From contig CM017573.1 of the NCBI GenBank assembly GCA_007844125.1, positions 9,594,727-9,658,726 on the forward strand: DNA of 64,000 nt, read 5' to 3'. The notes beneath the pieces are model-generated. The model saw nothing but the letters and a program-made list of their open reading frames with translations. It was not told the DNA's origin and did not search any database. This document shows, piece by piece, positions 11,068-25,200 of this stretch (its first letter is position 1; the number at the start of each line of letters is the position of its first letter). The position numbers were made by a program, and so were the translations under genes. This DNA comes from Sinonovacula constricta (taxonomy: Eukaryota; Mollusca; Bivalvia; Cardiida; Solecurtidae).

Positions 11068-11794
11068 AAACCGGGTGAGTAAAAATCAAGAACATTAATT
11101 TGTAACTTTATAAATTATTTTAATGTGTACATGTGATATTAAAAAAAAAATAAGAAACAGAAATTTCACCTTTTCATTCAGGTGTATCATTAAAAATATA
11201 CAGCTATTTGACACAAAATTAAAACAAAAAATACACAAAGCCTTCGTAATACAAAACACATTCATCAAAACACAGTCAACAATTTACATCTACAAATAAA
11301 ATTAACAACAAATACTTCTAAAATAATATTTTTAAAAAAAGATTTAAGCACACTTACAAGATTAAATAAAATAAATGACACTTGATCAATATTATTTAAC
11401 ACATTTTCAGACTCACATATTCATGTACACAAACAACTGGAAATTCTTCAGAAAAAATCCACAATTGACAAACATAATCTACACATAACCCGAAAATGAC
11501 ATTTAAAAAAATAACATATATCTTCAAAATATGCGTTTATTTTAGTCACTAATAAAATTAAATATTAACATTTCATAAACGTAGCTTTTTTTCGATAACG
11601 CCTATACATTTAATGTTGTTTAATGGTAGACCACATTTTTAATAGGAAAAAGATAAACGACCCATTTGAAATGCAAAGTTATAAAATATCATTAATTTTT
11701 AAAAATCTTAATATGGTTGCTTTGGAAACACTATTATCTATTATTTCTACCGTTGGGATCTAATATTTTGCACCATGTTTGTTGTTTTATTTCT
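11068..11794. other. AT-rich spacer
   Basis: Strongly A-rich sequence with no supported gene. It ends in a GTTTGTTT tract that is probably the 3' tail of the adjacent minus-strand SINE. Confidence 0.5.
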
Positions 11795-12130
11795 GTTTGT
11801 TTGTTTGTTTGGTTGGTTGGTTTGTTTGTTGGGTCTAACGTCCCACTAAAAGTATATTAGTGATCAGGAGACAGTGTCCACTTGAAACAGATATAGTACT
11901 GCCTTCACTGTGTACAGCATGCCGTGAACACCTGGCATGATACCACACCCAGTCACATTATCCTGACAACGGGCCAACCAGTCATGGAACTACCCTTATA
12001 TTTGCTTGAGCGTCACCAAGGGAGCTTTACCACTATCATTTTAACGACTTTGGTAGGTCGCGGCCCGGGATCGAACCCGGGGCCTCCAGTACCTGGAGCC
12101 GACGCTCTACCTTGCACTACCAGGTCCGGT
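11795..12130 (-). mobile_element. SINE-A copy, full length with one tail module
   Basis: On the minus strand it begins with accggacctggtagtgcaag, then cggctccaggtactgg, the B box gggttcgatcccggg, the body and one divergent 101-bp module, ending in a (GTTT)n-type tract. It serves as a good reference copy. Confidence 0.9.
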
Positions 12131-13480
12131 TTTATTTCTGTTGTTTGTTTTTTACTGATAATGATGCTACGGTAGAACGTCAAATACACAACATATAAAG
12201 AAAAAGCACAAAATGTTGAATACAATTTTTCACACAATTATAGAGTGTACAGATTGGGAAGTGGGATTTGACAAAATTTCTCGGAGCACTAGCTATGCCG
12301 GTGTGTCAACCTTTCAATTACCAAAATTACTGAACCGATAATCATGATCATAAGTTTAACTAATTAATTAGATAAAAAAAATAATTGTACAATTAGGAAT
12401 CATATTTTCCAATTAAGTCACATTTAGATCTAAAGATACACTATTCCACATGAAGACGATGTTATTACCATAGCAACTTAATTTAGGTAAACTGTGATAA
12501 TTTATTTTAAAAACGATAGAAATTGAAACACATAAAAAATAGTTTATTAGTGATAAAAGATAAGTATTCATAAATGTGAAATCGCCATGAATTCTGTTTT
12601 AATTATGATAATTCAAAATTCAAATCGTCTCTTAAAGTTACACTATTTATTTTTCTTCTGACATTAAACGTTTGAGGATTCATATAAAAAACGGAAATTG
12701 TTGAAGTTCAAAGCTTAAAGTTCGTAATCACAACTGTTATTCCTTAAAATCAACCCTTTCTCTCATGCATTTGCCATATTACGCCTTTGTGAAGCAATCT
12801 CAATTATCAGTCTTGTCTTTAGTAGAATCTGCATTACTTGGGGTTAATTTGTGGCCCAGTTTGACCATGGATTCACTATTAAATGATGAAACATACATGT
12901 GTTAGAAATACTTTAAACTGTTTTAATGGAAATAATAAATTTGGTAAAATTTCAAAATCCTATACAAGAACTATAAATGAATGGTTTAAAATATTGTAAC
13001 ACAAATCAGAAACACAATAACCGTAAACTGGGAATGACCATCAACAGTGGTTTTAAGATCTTCACACAAATGTTTCTTACCAAAAAAAAAATACAACGGA
13101 TTTCATATTTTCAAGTAGTTGTATGAAAGTCTAAATTCATTTGAGAATATTTACGTTTTTGGTGTTTGCGTCAACATTACTGTTGGTGATTTGCGAAATA
13201 CAACAATACACTTTAATCATAGTACCAAGAAACAGTAATCTTTGGAACCTACTCGAGTTGACAAGCACTAGGTCTGCGTTTTAATAAAAAAGAGCAAAAA
13301 TAAGACAAAGAAGCACTACTGAGCAAAATGTGTACAAAATGTGTTGTACAGACTGTTAATAAGAGGGTGGATGGGTGGGGTTTATTATAATGTTTGTATG
13401 GGTTCGTTCATATGAATATACCCGCATAATTGCCATAATGCTGATAATTATATTGAATTCTTTGGTTTGAGTCATATTAT
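12131..13480. other. AT-rich intergenic sequence
   Basis: I see no coding region, RNA gene or named repeat family. Confidence 0.5.
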
Positions 13481-13785
13481 ATTTTCATTTGCACATAAAT
13501 ACACAGATACACGCGCGTATACACATGCATATGCACTCGCAAACACGCAAACACACTCGCAGACACGCAACACACACTTGCAGACGCATGCACACACACT
13601 CGCAGACGCATGCACACACACACACGCAAACGCATGCACACACACTCGCAGACGGACACACACACGCGCATAAATATACACACAGACTCACACACGCATG
13701 CACTTACACATGCTAGCACGTACATACAGCCGCACATAAACAAACACACGCGTAAACATGCACGCATATACTCACACATATACGG
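13481..13785 (+). repeat. (CA)n/(CGCA)n compound microsatellite
   Basis: About 300 bp of interrupted cacaca and acgca repeats. It opens long frames on both strands (Thr/His- and Cys/Val-rich) that are products of the repeat and not genes. Confidence 0.95.
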
Positions 13786-14264
13786 AAAATACTGATTAAA
13801 AAAATAATTCAATAATTCAAGAAGGTTTGTCTAAATGAAGACGGGTTGGAAGAATTTCAATCGATGACAAGACACAATACAGGTTAAAAATGCTAACAAT
13901 TGAAAATTAAAGTTATCTCACTAAATGCAAATGTTTAAAAAAAATGTCAAAATAGCACACACAAAATTATGCACAATTTCCGACATTTCGTGGATTTGAA
14001 AATCATTAGCACACTACTGAGTGCTGCAAGTTCTTCTAAAATAATTATTTGCATTTAATTAATTGCAATCGCTTGCAATGAAGTTTTCAGAAAAGGGAGG
14101 TACCTGAGATGGCCCAAAAGTACATATTTATTAAGAATATCATTTTCGTTTAGAAAGCAAACAATTTTTAACCCTATCAACTATCAAGTATACTGCAAAA
14201 AAAACCTTTACTGTATTGAATTAAACACTATACAGTACAGTTTGTGGTAAAGCATTGGTTGATA
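13786..14264. other. AT-rich intergenic sequence
   Basis: Nothing recognisable between the microsatellite and the next MITE. Confidence 0.5.
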
Positions 14265-14755
14265 TTTCACAGGTGGCATCCGATAGTTTGTCTTCACGAA
14301 AGTAAACCTGGATTGGGGAATTGTGGCACAATTTCTGCAAAAAGTCAAACTTAAGTCTAACACAAGACGATTTTGTACATAGTCTAAATTGTAAGACAGT
14401 TGAAATCGTGAAATAAATCACTCTACACGCTCTTTCTTTCTCAAACTATAAATAAGCATGAGTGTGATTTCTAAAAATAGACATTGACGTCAGAGCGGAT
14501 TACCCGATTAATTACATTAAGTTACAGGTCACGTGGTTTTCTTAGTATAAAAATAGCTAACTGTGTAGATTGACTTAGATAGGAAATACCTATTTGCAAT
14601 GAAGAGTTATGCGTTATGCTTACCTTTTCGCATAGATGTAGGACATCAATAATCACCATTTCGCTCTTTTTGTTATTTTCTGGCAACAATTTATTTGGTT
14701 CTTTGATAGAAAAGAATCCGGTCCAAACTCTCGGATACCACTTTTAGGACATTTT
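14265..14755 (+). mobile_element. TTAA-MITE, diverged full-length copy
   Basis: Left terminus aggtggcatccgatagtttg (14269-14288), core gacgtcagagcggatta and ggttttcttagtataaaaat, right terminus ccaaactctcggataccact. The TTAA flanks are no longer intact, indicating an old copy. Confidence 0.75.
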
Positions 14756-16111
14756 CTTTCCACAAAACTTAAAATTTAGGATACATTAGATTTACATAGT
14801 TCTTTGAAATGTTTTGCTTGTAGAAGAGCTTCAAAATATCATTTTTACCACAAAGGTCGAACGCATTACACAAAATATATTTTTTAAAATGGTAATTGGT
14901 CCACTTAACAATTCAAGTTTATGGTTTCCCGTTCAGGCATTTTAGCTCTGTTAAACCCTTTCATGCGCAGATGACAGGCCCTACTCCAAACTGACTTCAT
15001 ATTTCTACAAACTAACACATTCACGTCACAGTCCTATTCTTCCGTTTTTGCTCTCGCGCCAACTCAGCTTTAATCCTTTCGCTCACTGTTAGATAATACT
15101 ACACAAAACATCTCAAACTTCGACAAATTTTCGCATAACAATTCAAGTGTACGATTTTCTCACAAGTTAGCTTAGCTCTAGCAATGTCATTAGCACACGC
15201 AGTTATCAAACATTACACAAAAAATACATTCTTTTCAAATACTTAAACAGACATAAAACAATGCTATTTTACAATTTGAGGTAGTTATGTATAGCAACGA
15301 CAAATATCAACAACGTAAGTCACAGCATGTCTAATAACCCGCCCTGAGTTTTCAGCAAATATGGTGGCTCCTGGAAACTAACTTTTTTCTATACTTAGCA
15401 TAAAACGATACATTACAGTTGTAAATGCTTACATTTTCAAGAACTATGTATAATCTTAAGTTAATATATTAATTAACAGCAATACCGTTGCACAAATTGG
15501 GATTCAAGGTGAACACAGACGTGACGTGAAGACCTTATTGTAGTCTGGTAAACAGACATTTTCAGAAATACCCCTTGACAAATAATCACGGTCGACTGCA
15601 AAAGATATCTGTAATTTATTTTAAAAATTACAAATTAGAATAAAAAAAAGTAAAACCTCGCTAGTGGACCACCTCAATAAGTGGGTCAATCTTCTAAAAG
15701 GGACACTTTCTTCAGAACCGTTTCTTTTTCTTTTATATTGCATTGCCCCAGAAACCCATACAAAATGTATGCACAATTTCCTGCATAACACGAATTTGTT
15801 AATCAAAATTGAGCTCCCTAATTACTTCCGAACGAATACATTAAAGCCATTGTCACCGAGGAACTAACCAACGTTTTGCTGATATATATTTTTTTTGTTA
15901 GCACCAACCCAGAGCGGGTACCAGACATCGCCGCATACATCAATAACAACATCACAAAATAGCCAAGAGGCAAAATGTACCCATCTTGTGACAAATACTA
16001 ACTGCTTCTTAACATTTTTGTGATAAGTATTTCAACCAGAGCACCAGATAAAGGATGCAATTCGGATTTTCCATTAATATGTCATGGGCCATAATTAGCA
16101 ATGTAATTAAA
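14756..16111. other. AT-rich intergenic sequence
   Basis: No supported gene or repeat. Two short frames near 15621-15867 overlap on opposite strands and show no domain pattern. Confidence 0.5.
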
Positions 16112-16410
16112 TCCCATAATTCTCAACCAAACCCTATAAAGTGGGTACTCATTGGAATTGTTTCGATGAGACAATTCTAATGAGTACCAGGTGTATAGGG
16201 TTAGAAGACGAAATAAAGGATTGAGAATTACTCACAAAATCACAAAATCCAATTATTTAACCCTTTATTGTTGGTACTTATAAAAATTGTCGCATCGAGA
16301 CGATTCTAATGTGTACCAACAATTTAGGGTTTGGTAGCAATACTTAAGTTCTCCTTCTAGATCTATAAACCTGGTACCCATTGGACTTGTCTCACGTTTA
16401 TAGGGTTTGG
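16112..16410. repeat. cluster of related stem-loop repeats
   Basis: Three successive units share aaccctwta, ggtac and attctaatg blocks. The first has arms gtactcattggaattgt / acaattctaatgagtac (about 16146-16188). The second is a fold-back with arms AACCCTTTATTGTTGGTAC / GTACCAACAATTTAGGGTT (16259-16333). The third is a degenerate unit around 16362-16410. Similar blocks recur near 16530 and 17165-17225. Confidence 0.75.
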
Positions 16411-18968
16411 AGGAGAATAGAAGAAACAAAATTTCAGCTGACTTTAGAGTTACAATACCATCATACTAAAGTAAAACCTTATATACCAACCTGCATATTC
16501 ATAAGATGCGTCAAAGAAATTATTTTTATGGGCACCAGGTGTACATAGATTTAGAGGTGGGAAGATGGTTTTAGCATTCGAATTACGTCCCTTTTCTGAC
16601 GCCTTGGCATTATCTTTTAATAATCATATTCACACATATATACAAGTTACAACTAAGCTAGTCCATATATTATTATCTGCTAAAGTCATTCGTATCCTCT
16701 TAACCATATGTAATACGACTTCAAATAATCATAAAAAACAACAACAATTATTTCAGTTAAATAATACGTCAGTGGTCATAAATAGGACAATACAAATCAT
16801 TGATTGGAAACAAGATGTGCGACAAATTTGTTGTATGTATTTGTTGTATACATAAGACAAATTCTTAAGTTTGTAATTCCTGTTCTATCTGTTTGGTAAC
16901 GCCATTCATAAAACATGAGCTTGTGACACAATGTTGCTTTCAAGACATCATATTATACATTTTTTTCTCAACAAAATGTATAACGATGAAGCCTGCGGGG
17001 AGCAATAATGGCTTTGTGACCTAATTCAATCAATTTTATAAACGTTTTACACCAATTTTTATATTTATCATATTATTTATATCAATTTTATTCACAAATT
17101 TAAAGTTCTTGTCAAACAAAAACCTGGAGTCATCCAATCCTCAATTTTCTCGTCAATATATTGCTGGTACCGAACTCATAAGAGCTGTCTTATTTGTGTC
17201 GATTCTAATGGGTTTCTATAATGATATGTTTGGTTGTGAATAATGGAATATATTGGTTCGCCAAACATGGTCTACTCCCCTTGCATGCCCTATATTTCTC
17301 TTACAAATACTAAAATATCTGTTAAGCAAATGCTAACACTCTTTAAAATCACGATTATGCATTAAAACCAGGTTTCCTATCACATGACCTGGATGCTATT
17401 TTATTGAAATTAATGTATTAAAAAAACCGGTCGCTTGGCAACAAAATTATACATAAGCAACCGGCTTAGGACAGAAAATATTCATGAGTATTATATTTCC
17501 AAAATGCTTGCATGGTTTTACTAGAGATATTTTAGAAAATAATATTTTTGTTTATAAAATAAAACCCTGTTAAAATACAAAAGGCAATATCATGTCACCT
17601 TGGGGTATGCCCTGATTCTTTTACACATGGATAGCACATTTTTTTAAAGTATTCTTCGGTTTGTAGAATTGTTTAGCAAGTCACACCATTTCCATATTTC
17701 TTTGATGTAAATGTCAGATTTTTTCTGACCTACAATAAGTTTCGTGCTTTACTTAACCGTAGGTCATATTAAATTTGAGAACTGGCAAATAATGATCAGC
17801 TGACAAACCCTTTTCTGAAGGTATAATTATCATAGTCTACAACAGCATCTTTCGAAAGTAGTTCCTGCATTATTTGTCTTTATATAAATACACACGTTGC
17901 TGAAAAAGGCCATCTAGAATTTGAACAGCAGATGTAAGTTCGCGGAGGGATACAAAAACGATTAAAACCAGGAATGCTCTAACAAAAACAAGAACTGGTC
18001 TTTTATCCGATGATTTCCCTTTGTAGACATGATATGGTTTAGTAATTAGTTTAGTATTAATCAATTGGCAGGTAATTTATAATGTCAGTAAAAATTTATC
18101 ACTTTTTTTACTTGTTTCTGGATTGTGCATATGGCAACAAACATCATTAACACAGTGACCTAGTTACTTCTAAGGATGATAGAATCACACAGGGAAGTTT
18201 TTAATTTATCACCTCACATTAATTATTACATTGGCACATCCACACATGTATCCACTTGTAAATTCAATGGCGTTGAACACAACGATAACAGTGACAAATG
18301 AAATCAAATGACGATTTTAAATAGGTCACACAATTTACGTTAATCAATGGCAGTGGAAATGTGTAACTTTTAGGACATTTTCTTAATGCTGACTCTTCCA
18401 AATGATTAAATTCAACTTTGAGTAGGTTCATGGGACCTTACCATCCCAACATACTAGCAAATGCAGCAATAGTTTTCAACGATGAGGTAAACGTAACACT
18501 TGCAGTGTAATTTTAGCAATGAAATAGAGCTCTATTACCAGCCTGGCAAGTTTTTGTTGCTGAATGGCCACCGTCGAGCAGCCCTAGAATGGAAGGTGCA
18601 AATCCATATGAGTTTTCTTTTTATCCATGGAACAACTGAAAACACCAACTACGTTGAATCCAGAGTTATCTTGTCCCAGTGGCGAGGATGGGTGACGTAC
18701 CATCGTCCTAATTTAAACACCTAAGAGACGGAGTGGTGTAAATCCTGGGAGTAAGTAATTTGTTGGAACAATTCTTCCTAGATCTCTTCTGAGTCGCTCG
18801 TTGCATTGTGCTACTTTAAATTCCATCAAAGCTGTGTCCTTGCTACCATTAGAGGGTAAAGTTGACGAATGGCTGTCGTTGAACATATTTCAAATGACAA
18901 GGTACGATCCAAGCTTTGTTATTCATCTATTAAACACAAACAAACAAACAACTAAGTTAAATCCATCG
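16411..18968. other. 3' flank of the receptor gene, including presumed 3' UTR
   Basis: Lies downstream of the receptor stop codon (minus strand), so the 3' UTR and polyadenylation site should be here. Several tttatt motifs (AATAAA on the minus strand), for example near 17400 and 17087, are possible signals, but none can be chosen from sequence alone. I see no other gene. Confidence 0.45.
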
Positions 18969-19252
18969 TTAAACACTCCCGTTGTTGCCACTGGAACTGT
19001 TGCCTGAGGAATGCCCCTCGTTAAACACCTCCAAAAGAAGAGGCGGGATTTCACCGGAGTTGTCGAGTCGGATACAGAGTACTCTCTCGGCATGTCGTGT
19101 GGAAATGGTCCGTAGATCCGTGACCTTCATCAAAATCTTCGCCCAATGAAGCGGTTGGTGTGGACGGTTCTCGGAAACGTATCTCTTGAAGGCACCAAGT
19201 ATGGAGTCTTGTAGTCTCTCCACGCCATCTGGGTCAACCAGTCCGGAACGAT
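18969..19252 (-). CDS. NR1A: NR1A coding exon 7: helices 10-12 and C-terminal tail
   Basis: Residues 415-508 and the TAA stop at 18969-18971. Acceptor TTCATTAG|ATCG completes Asp-415. [16 protein letters not shown] is the dimerisation helix 10/11 signature. His-468 (TRHAERV) matches TRbeta His435, the T3 phenol contact. The AF-2 coactivator helix is [10 protein letters not shown]. Vertebrate TRs end about five residues later, but this protein continues with a Ser/Gly/Asn-rich tail of 17 residues. Confidence 0.96.
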
Positions 19253-22200
19253 CTAATGAATAGAAAATGTGAAACGCATTAATGAATAGTCTCCCTTGAA
19301 TAATCCCTAAGTGCAAGTAGGTCCTTTCATTTGTTTTCACTCGGTTTTTATGCTTGTGCTCTATGAAGTGTATGTTGACTTTTTCTGCCTTTCTTGTGAT
19401 ACCCAGGTTAACCATCATCAAAAAATACTTCCATTTTCCTTTTTAAATAGTATATCTCTATAAGCATTTAAATGAATTTAAAGCTTATATTTATGCAAAA
19501 ATACTGTTTGTAATTGCAATATATATATAAAAGAACAGGCGATAAAGTCCACCCCACCACACCCCACCAACCAGGTAAAAGAGAACAGTTGTGAAAACGC
19601 ACGCATGTAAGCTTAAAAATACTAATCTTTTAAAGTAAATTTTATCTGTTGACTGCTAAGGTCAAAGTTAGGGTCCCTTACTGTGTATATATGTCTAGTA
19701 TTTACTGCGATAAAGTTGAATGGATCTTGATTCATACCCCCACCCCCTCTAAAATGTTCTGGATCCGCCCTTAAGTCAAGACAATGTTGAGTTTAGTGAA
19801 ACAAGGAAATCAATGGTAGAAAATTGTGAAAAGTTCGATAGAACCCACAGCAATATAACATATAATTTACCAAACATTGTTGGAACATATTGTCAACATT
19901 GCAAAGTTTGGACATTTATGTATGATGCAAGTTGGTTTGTTGAGGTGGCATTGACATTTTTGACATTGAAATTATTTGAATCAAACAAAAGATATTTTAG
20001 TCATGTCCTTTTGTCAATTTCAGGAGTTAAACACAAACAATTGCTCTACTTATATATTTGGTTTTCTAATATGGCAGCGTATATGAAAGTTTGCCAGTGT
20101 GTAAAGAGAGCAAAATTGCTTGTGATTAACTCTTAAAAAAAGGCAATTTACCGAAAATTTGAGTGAGAGCGTTTTTAGAGGTAAATTTCCTTCTGGAATA
20201 ATTTACAACAAAGCATTTTTGTTAATAAAGTTATAATGTTACTATTAAAGTCACAATGAACCCCATTTTATAACACAAATCAGTAATAATTTTAGGTGAA
20301 TTTACATCATTTTGATATAGAGAACACACCACAATATAGCCCTTTTGCAGACAACAAGCAATAATTCCACCTAATCATATAAAGCTATGTCTTGATATCA
20401 AACCATCTTTTTCAAAAATGTTCAAAAATGTGAAAATATATAGATTTTATCTACTTTTTCAGCATGGAAAACTATTAAACTTCTTTGAAACACGAATTCA
20501 AAACATAACAAAACTTTAAAACAGGGAACTAAACATTACACATTACTGCTACTTTTTAAGACAAAGAAAAACAACACTTTTCAACATTTTGAGCAAGGAT
20601 CAAACAACAACACAATTGAAATTAGTGTTATGTATTGCACAATATAATGATTTATCCCACTGATAAAAAAGTTGAAATTAAAAAAAAACACACACGGCAG
20701 TTTTAAATCTAAATTTACACCCATTCTGAAACAAAAAAACTCCTACAAAACAACAACAACAACAAACAAACAAACAAAAAACAACTAAAAAAACAACAAA
20801 CAAACAAACACCTACCTGACTGCATGATCAAGATTGCCGCTAAGAGGGCAAGTTCTTGTTTGTCCAATTTAAGTTTGGCAAGGCCGATGGCGAAGTCAAA
20901 GATGGGTTCTATAAGAATGGCCATGCCGCCCTGTCGGATCTGAGACCGTTGGAGTTTGATGCCATTATGAAGGGTGAGCACCTCGGCTTCCGGGTCAAAT
21001 CTGCATGCTGCCCGTAGACACATAATCTCCATGCAGCAGGACTTAAGCAACAAGATTTGGTCGTCCACGTTGAGCTAAAAATAGAAACCGAGACTGGTTG
21101 TCGATTTTTTGGAGGGCGAAAAAAAGTACATGAAAATACCTGTTATTTTGTGTTCTGTGTTGTTTTTTATGTGTGTGTTGTTTTTAATATATCTTGCGGA
21201 TTAAATTGGTCATGATATTAATGTTCAGCTATTATTCGCGGAGGAATACACTCAGACAAATATCTGGGTAGACCGTATCCGGTTCTTTTTGTACACACCT
21301 TATGTGATTGTTTGGGGTAGGGCGTGGTTTATGTGAACATGGATGCTGCGAAGTTGACTGATTCAGCGCGGGAAAACTGAAATATTACCGGTATTGGTAT
21401 TAAGAAATAAAAAATGTAGTGATTTGTTTGAACTATAACGCAAGTGTCCACATGAATAACATGTTGTTTAATTTACATGCGATAATGTTGTCATCGTTTG
21501 GCAGTCGTGATCAGCTTCAACATAATGTATTTAAAGCATGTTTGCCAACTTTAAAATTGAACATTTATATCTTTGACATTTCTTATTTTCTTACCGTGAC
21601 TGAAACAAAAAAATCTGCGCTGGTAGCAGGCAAACTCATCAACATAAAATCGACGACTGATATGTATAAAAAAGAAAAATAGATCAAAAACATATTCCTT
21701 GTGTTTTTAAACATACAGCATTAGGTTTAATTCTTAAGGCGCGAATGAAATTTTAGGTTTTGTTGTGTTTTCATTTAAGAAATCATTTGTAATATATATA
21801 GTACAAATTCGTGTAACATGTGATCAGCGTAGGGCAATTAAGATAAAACAACAACACAAAATGTACATGCGTACACAGAATTACAAATCGAATGGCTTAC
21901 TTCCAGACAGTACCAAGTGAATCAAAGATCCCCTTTACATCAAAGCCATTAAGGAAAACTCAATTTTTGATTACAAATAATCCAAAACTATCCACACATC
22001 TTCTTCCATGATGGACGCATTAACATATTCTTTTCCCTGGATTTTTCGTCCAATCACAAAAGAGATGAACGGAAATGGTCACTTGTGCCTTCGGCGAGAA
22101 ATAATGGAGGACCGTATCGACCTAATGTTGTGTATTTGTGTAGATGGACACGGACATTTAGAGGTTTTATTGTTCGAAAATTTATATTCTAACTGGCAAT

Positions 22201-25200
22201 TTGTACATTTGTGCCTTAATTTATTGCAACAAAGCCTTTTTTATTATTATTATTTTATCGTTTTATTTTATCATGCCGAAAGAAATTTATCTAGTCAATG
22301 GTCGCATTTTATATGAATCAGCTGATTGTTAAAATTAGTGAATTGATAACATAAGAAATTCAATTGAAATGTTGTTGTTGTTTTAAAAATGGTGTTGAGT
22401 TTAATGCTAAAATTATCATAAAATGTTAATTTAGTTGAAGGCTAATGCTTAATTGAATGTTGATTTTAATATTGAATAGATATTAATTGACATATATGGT
22501 GTTTAGCCTTTAAACACGCCTATACAAATGAAAAATGCTGACAATTATGGCTTTTTATGTTAAAACAAACCCTTCGTATTTAATAATAATTAATTGGTAC
22601 AGTTTTGGGTTAATTAATATATAAATATAAAATATGAAGTTATAGTATGTACTGCAATTTTGAAGCGAAACTTGATGATATCAAAAAAGAGAAATAAGCT
22701 CGTTTTAATTATCAAACCGTAACAAATCATGTGTTAACTGTTTTGAGTTTAAGTATTAAATAATTAATGTCGATCAAATCAAATCACACCAAATTAATTA
22801 ATTAATTAATAAAATAATTAATTGCTTGATTGATTCTTATAAGTTCCAGTGCATAAGCAACTCTTTTAATTTGCTTAATTCCATCTTTGCTAATCGACAT
22901 TTTATAAAAATATCATATTTACTTTAATAATCTTCTAAGGTGCACAAAAGAGGCATAATTTAAATGACTCGCATTAAATAGATATTAATAACTGTTTCTT
23001 CAACACAAATTTTAAAAAAAAAAATAGCAACACACACATCATTTTAAATATTGATAATTAAATATTTATGTCACATAAAGTTTTAAATTTTGCAGCTTTT
23101 GCATATAGACAAATACTTAATGTAATAATACATGCGAGTATTATTACTTTATACTAAACGCCTACGTTTGACAATAACATTTATCACATTTCAAAATGTT
23201 GTAGCATCTAAGTGAATAGACATTTTTGTCTGTTGACTGCTTAGGTCGAAGTTAAAGTCCTAACTACTATATCCAATATTTACTGCGCCTTAGTTGAATG
23301 GATCTTGATTCATGTCCCCCCACTAAATTTTCTGGATCCACCCTTAAAAATAATATTTTTTAATTCCAAAGAGAAACAAACTTCTTAACTTCTTACATGG
23401 CCATTTTGTTGTACTCTGGTACTTTCACATATCTCTTAGATTCAGGTTACATCCATATCAGCAATTTACTTTTCAACAAACCCGGAGAAAAATCCAATTT
23501 GAGTTTTGCCCACATAAATATCCATTCCAACCGCATTTCACCACCGTATACCGGTGCATTAAGCGACCTTGTAAATCCAATTAAGATCCAATTAGGAACT
23601 ATTCCTCTGTTTTAAATTGAATAACCCACAAGCAATGAAATATACTAACTTCTCCACCCACACACAAACAAATGATCCAAACAATCCACAGCCAAATACT
23701 TTTGGGCGTGACCTTTCAATACTTTAGGTCAATGCCCGCCATGACGATGGACCATGAACTTTTCCCATATCAACCTGCCTCGGAAAGAGCCAATCAATGA
23801 GCGTTCTTTAGTCTTCAAGACAGCATCCACGACCTTGAATCGTCGGAAATAGGGTGGGGGGGAGTTACTTTGTTCTCGATAGTATTGTATCGATACCCAT
23901 TGGAAACCCGAGAAGGATTTGTTTTTTGGTGACAAGGAGCCAAGAACGGCAACATTTCATCTATCACAACTGCCAAGATCCACCCCGATACATTGTGACT
24001 ACACATGTTTCGGAGAACAATAGAAAGGTGCTTGGAGAAACAAAGTGACGTTTTAGAACCACGAATTTATGAATTGTTACAAGTTTTACCTTTGACAACT
24101 TAGATTTGGAAATATTTTACTATTAACAAAAACGGGTTATAGTTTACACATGCCTAGATAATGCATAATCATGTTTCGGAGAAAAGAGGCGGGGCTTTGA
24201 GACAGAAGTTAGGAATCGATTTGTTTTGTTTTTGAAACACATTGCAGTGACCAATTATGATCATTATAGTGACGTCCAGGTAATCTGGTGGAGGAAGACC
24301 TCAAACAAATGTCTGGGTGGAACCACCGGAGCATCGCAGGTCAAATGGAAAACTTTTCAACATAAAGTCCTTCGCCTCGAATGGTTCTCGAACCCACGCG
24401 GTGAGAGGCTAAGCGATCAGAGGAGTTACAAGTCGGCGACTCTACCACAACGCCATGGGCGCCCCCGGGAGGATTCACATAAACGTATTATAAAAATAGC
24501 TGGTATTTTTAAGACTTTAAAAAAACACGAAACAACAAAAAGGAAGAATCGACATTTATCGCATCCGCTAAGAAAGAGCCCTTGAAGTAGATATAATACT
24601 GCATTCACTGTGTATAGCATGCCGTGAGCACCTGGCATGATACCACACCCAGTCAGTCAGATTATCCTGACACCGGGCCAACCAGTCGTGGAACTACCCT
24701 TATATTTGCTTGAACGTAAGAAAGGGAGCTATACCACTACCAATTTTAACGACTTTTGTATGTCGCGGTCCGGGATCGAACAGTGGTCTCCCGTATCTGG
24801 AGCCGACGCTCTACCGATTGCACTACCAAGATGGTATCCGAAAGTTTAGACCAAAAGTATTTCCATTAAACATCTTAATAAACTATTGCTACCTGAACAG
24901 ATCTCACAAAATGCTGTTTACTGATGTCCTACACTTACACTAATTATTTGGTCTGTCCTTTCCACTCTTTTCGTATTTCTATATTGTGTTATTTAAAATA
25001 TATCTTCATGCATAAGCCTTTTTTTACTTAAAAGTATTTAATTAATAATGAATAAACATTTATTAAATGTCTACGTGTATCTTTGGCGCCGCCCTAGAGA
25101 GCGGCGCGCCTTATGGAATAACATCATTTATTAAGATATAATAACACAGTATGCATAAGCAGAAAATCGCAGCTGTTCTGGAAGGTCTATTTAAACGTTG

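Larger units (their letters stand above)
19253..20815 (-). other. NR1A intron 6
   Basis: 1563 bp. Holds a hAT-like MITE (19547-19775), a (ACAAAC)n tract beside the exon 6 donor (20745-20815) and otherwise unique AT-rich sequence. A 107-codon plus-strand frame at 19813-20136 resembles no family I know. Confidence 0.85.

Noticed and set aside
13472..13812. Cys/Val-rich frames of up to 111 codons
   Set aside because: Product of a CA/CGCA microsatellite; open on both strands for the same reason.
19813..20136. 107-codon plus-strand frame inside receptor intron 6
   Set aside because: No recognisable motif, AT-rich codon use, and antisense within an intron; likely chance.
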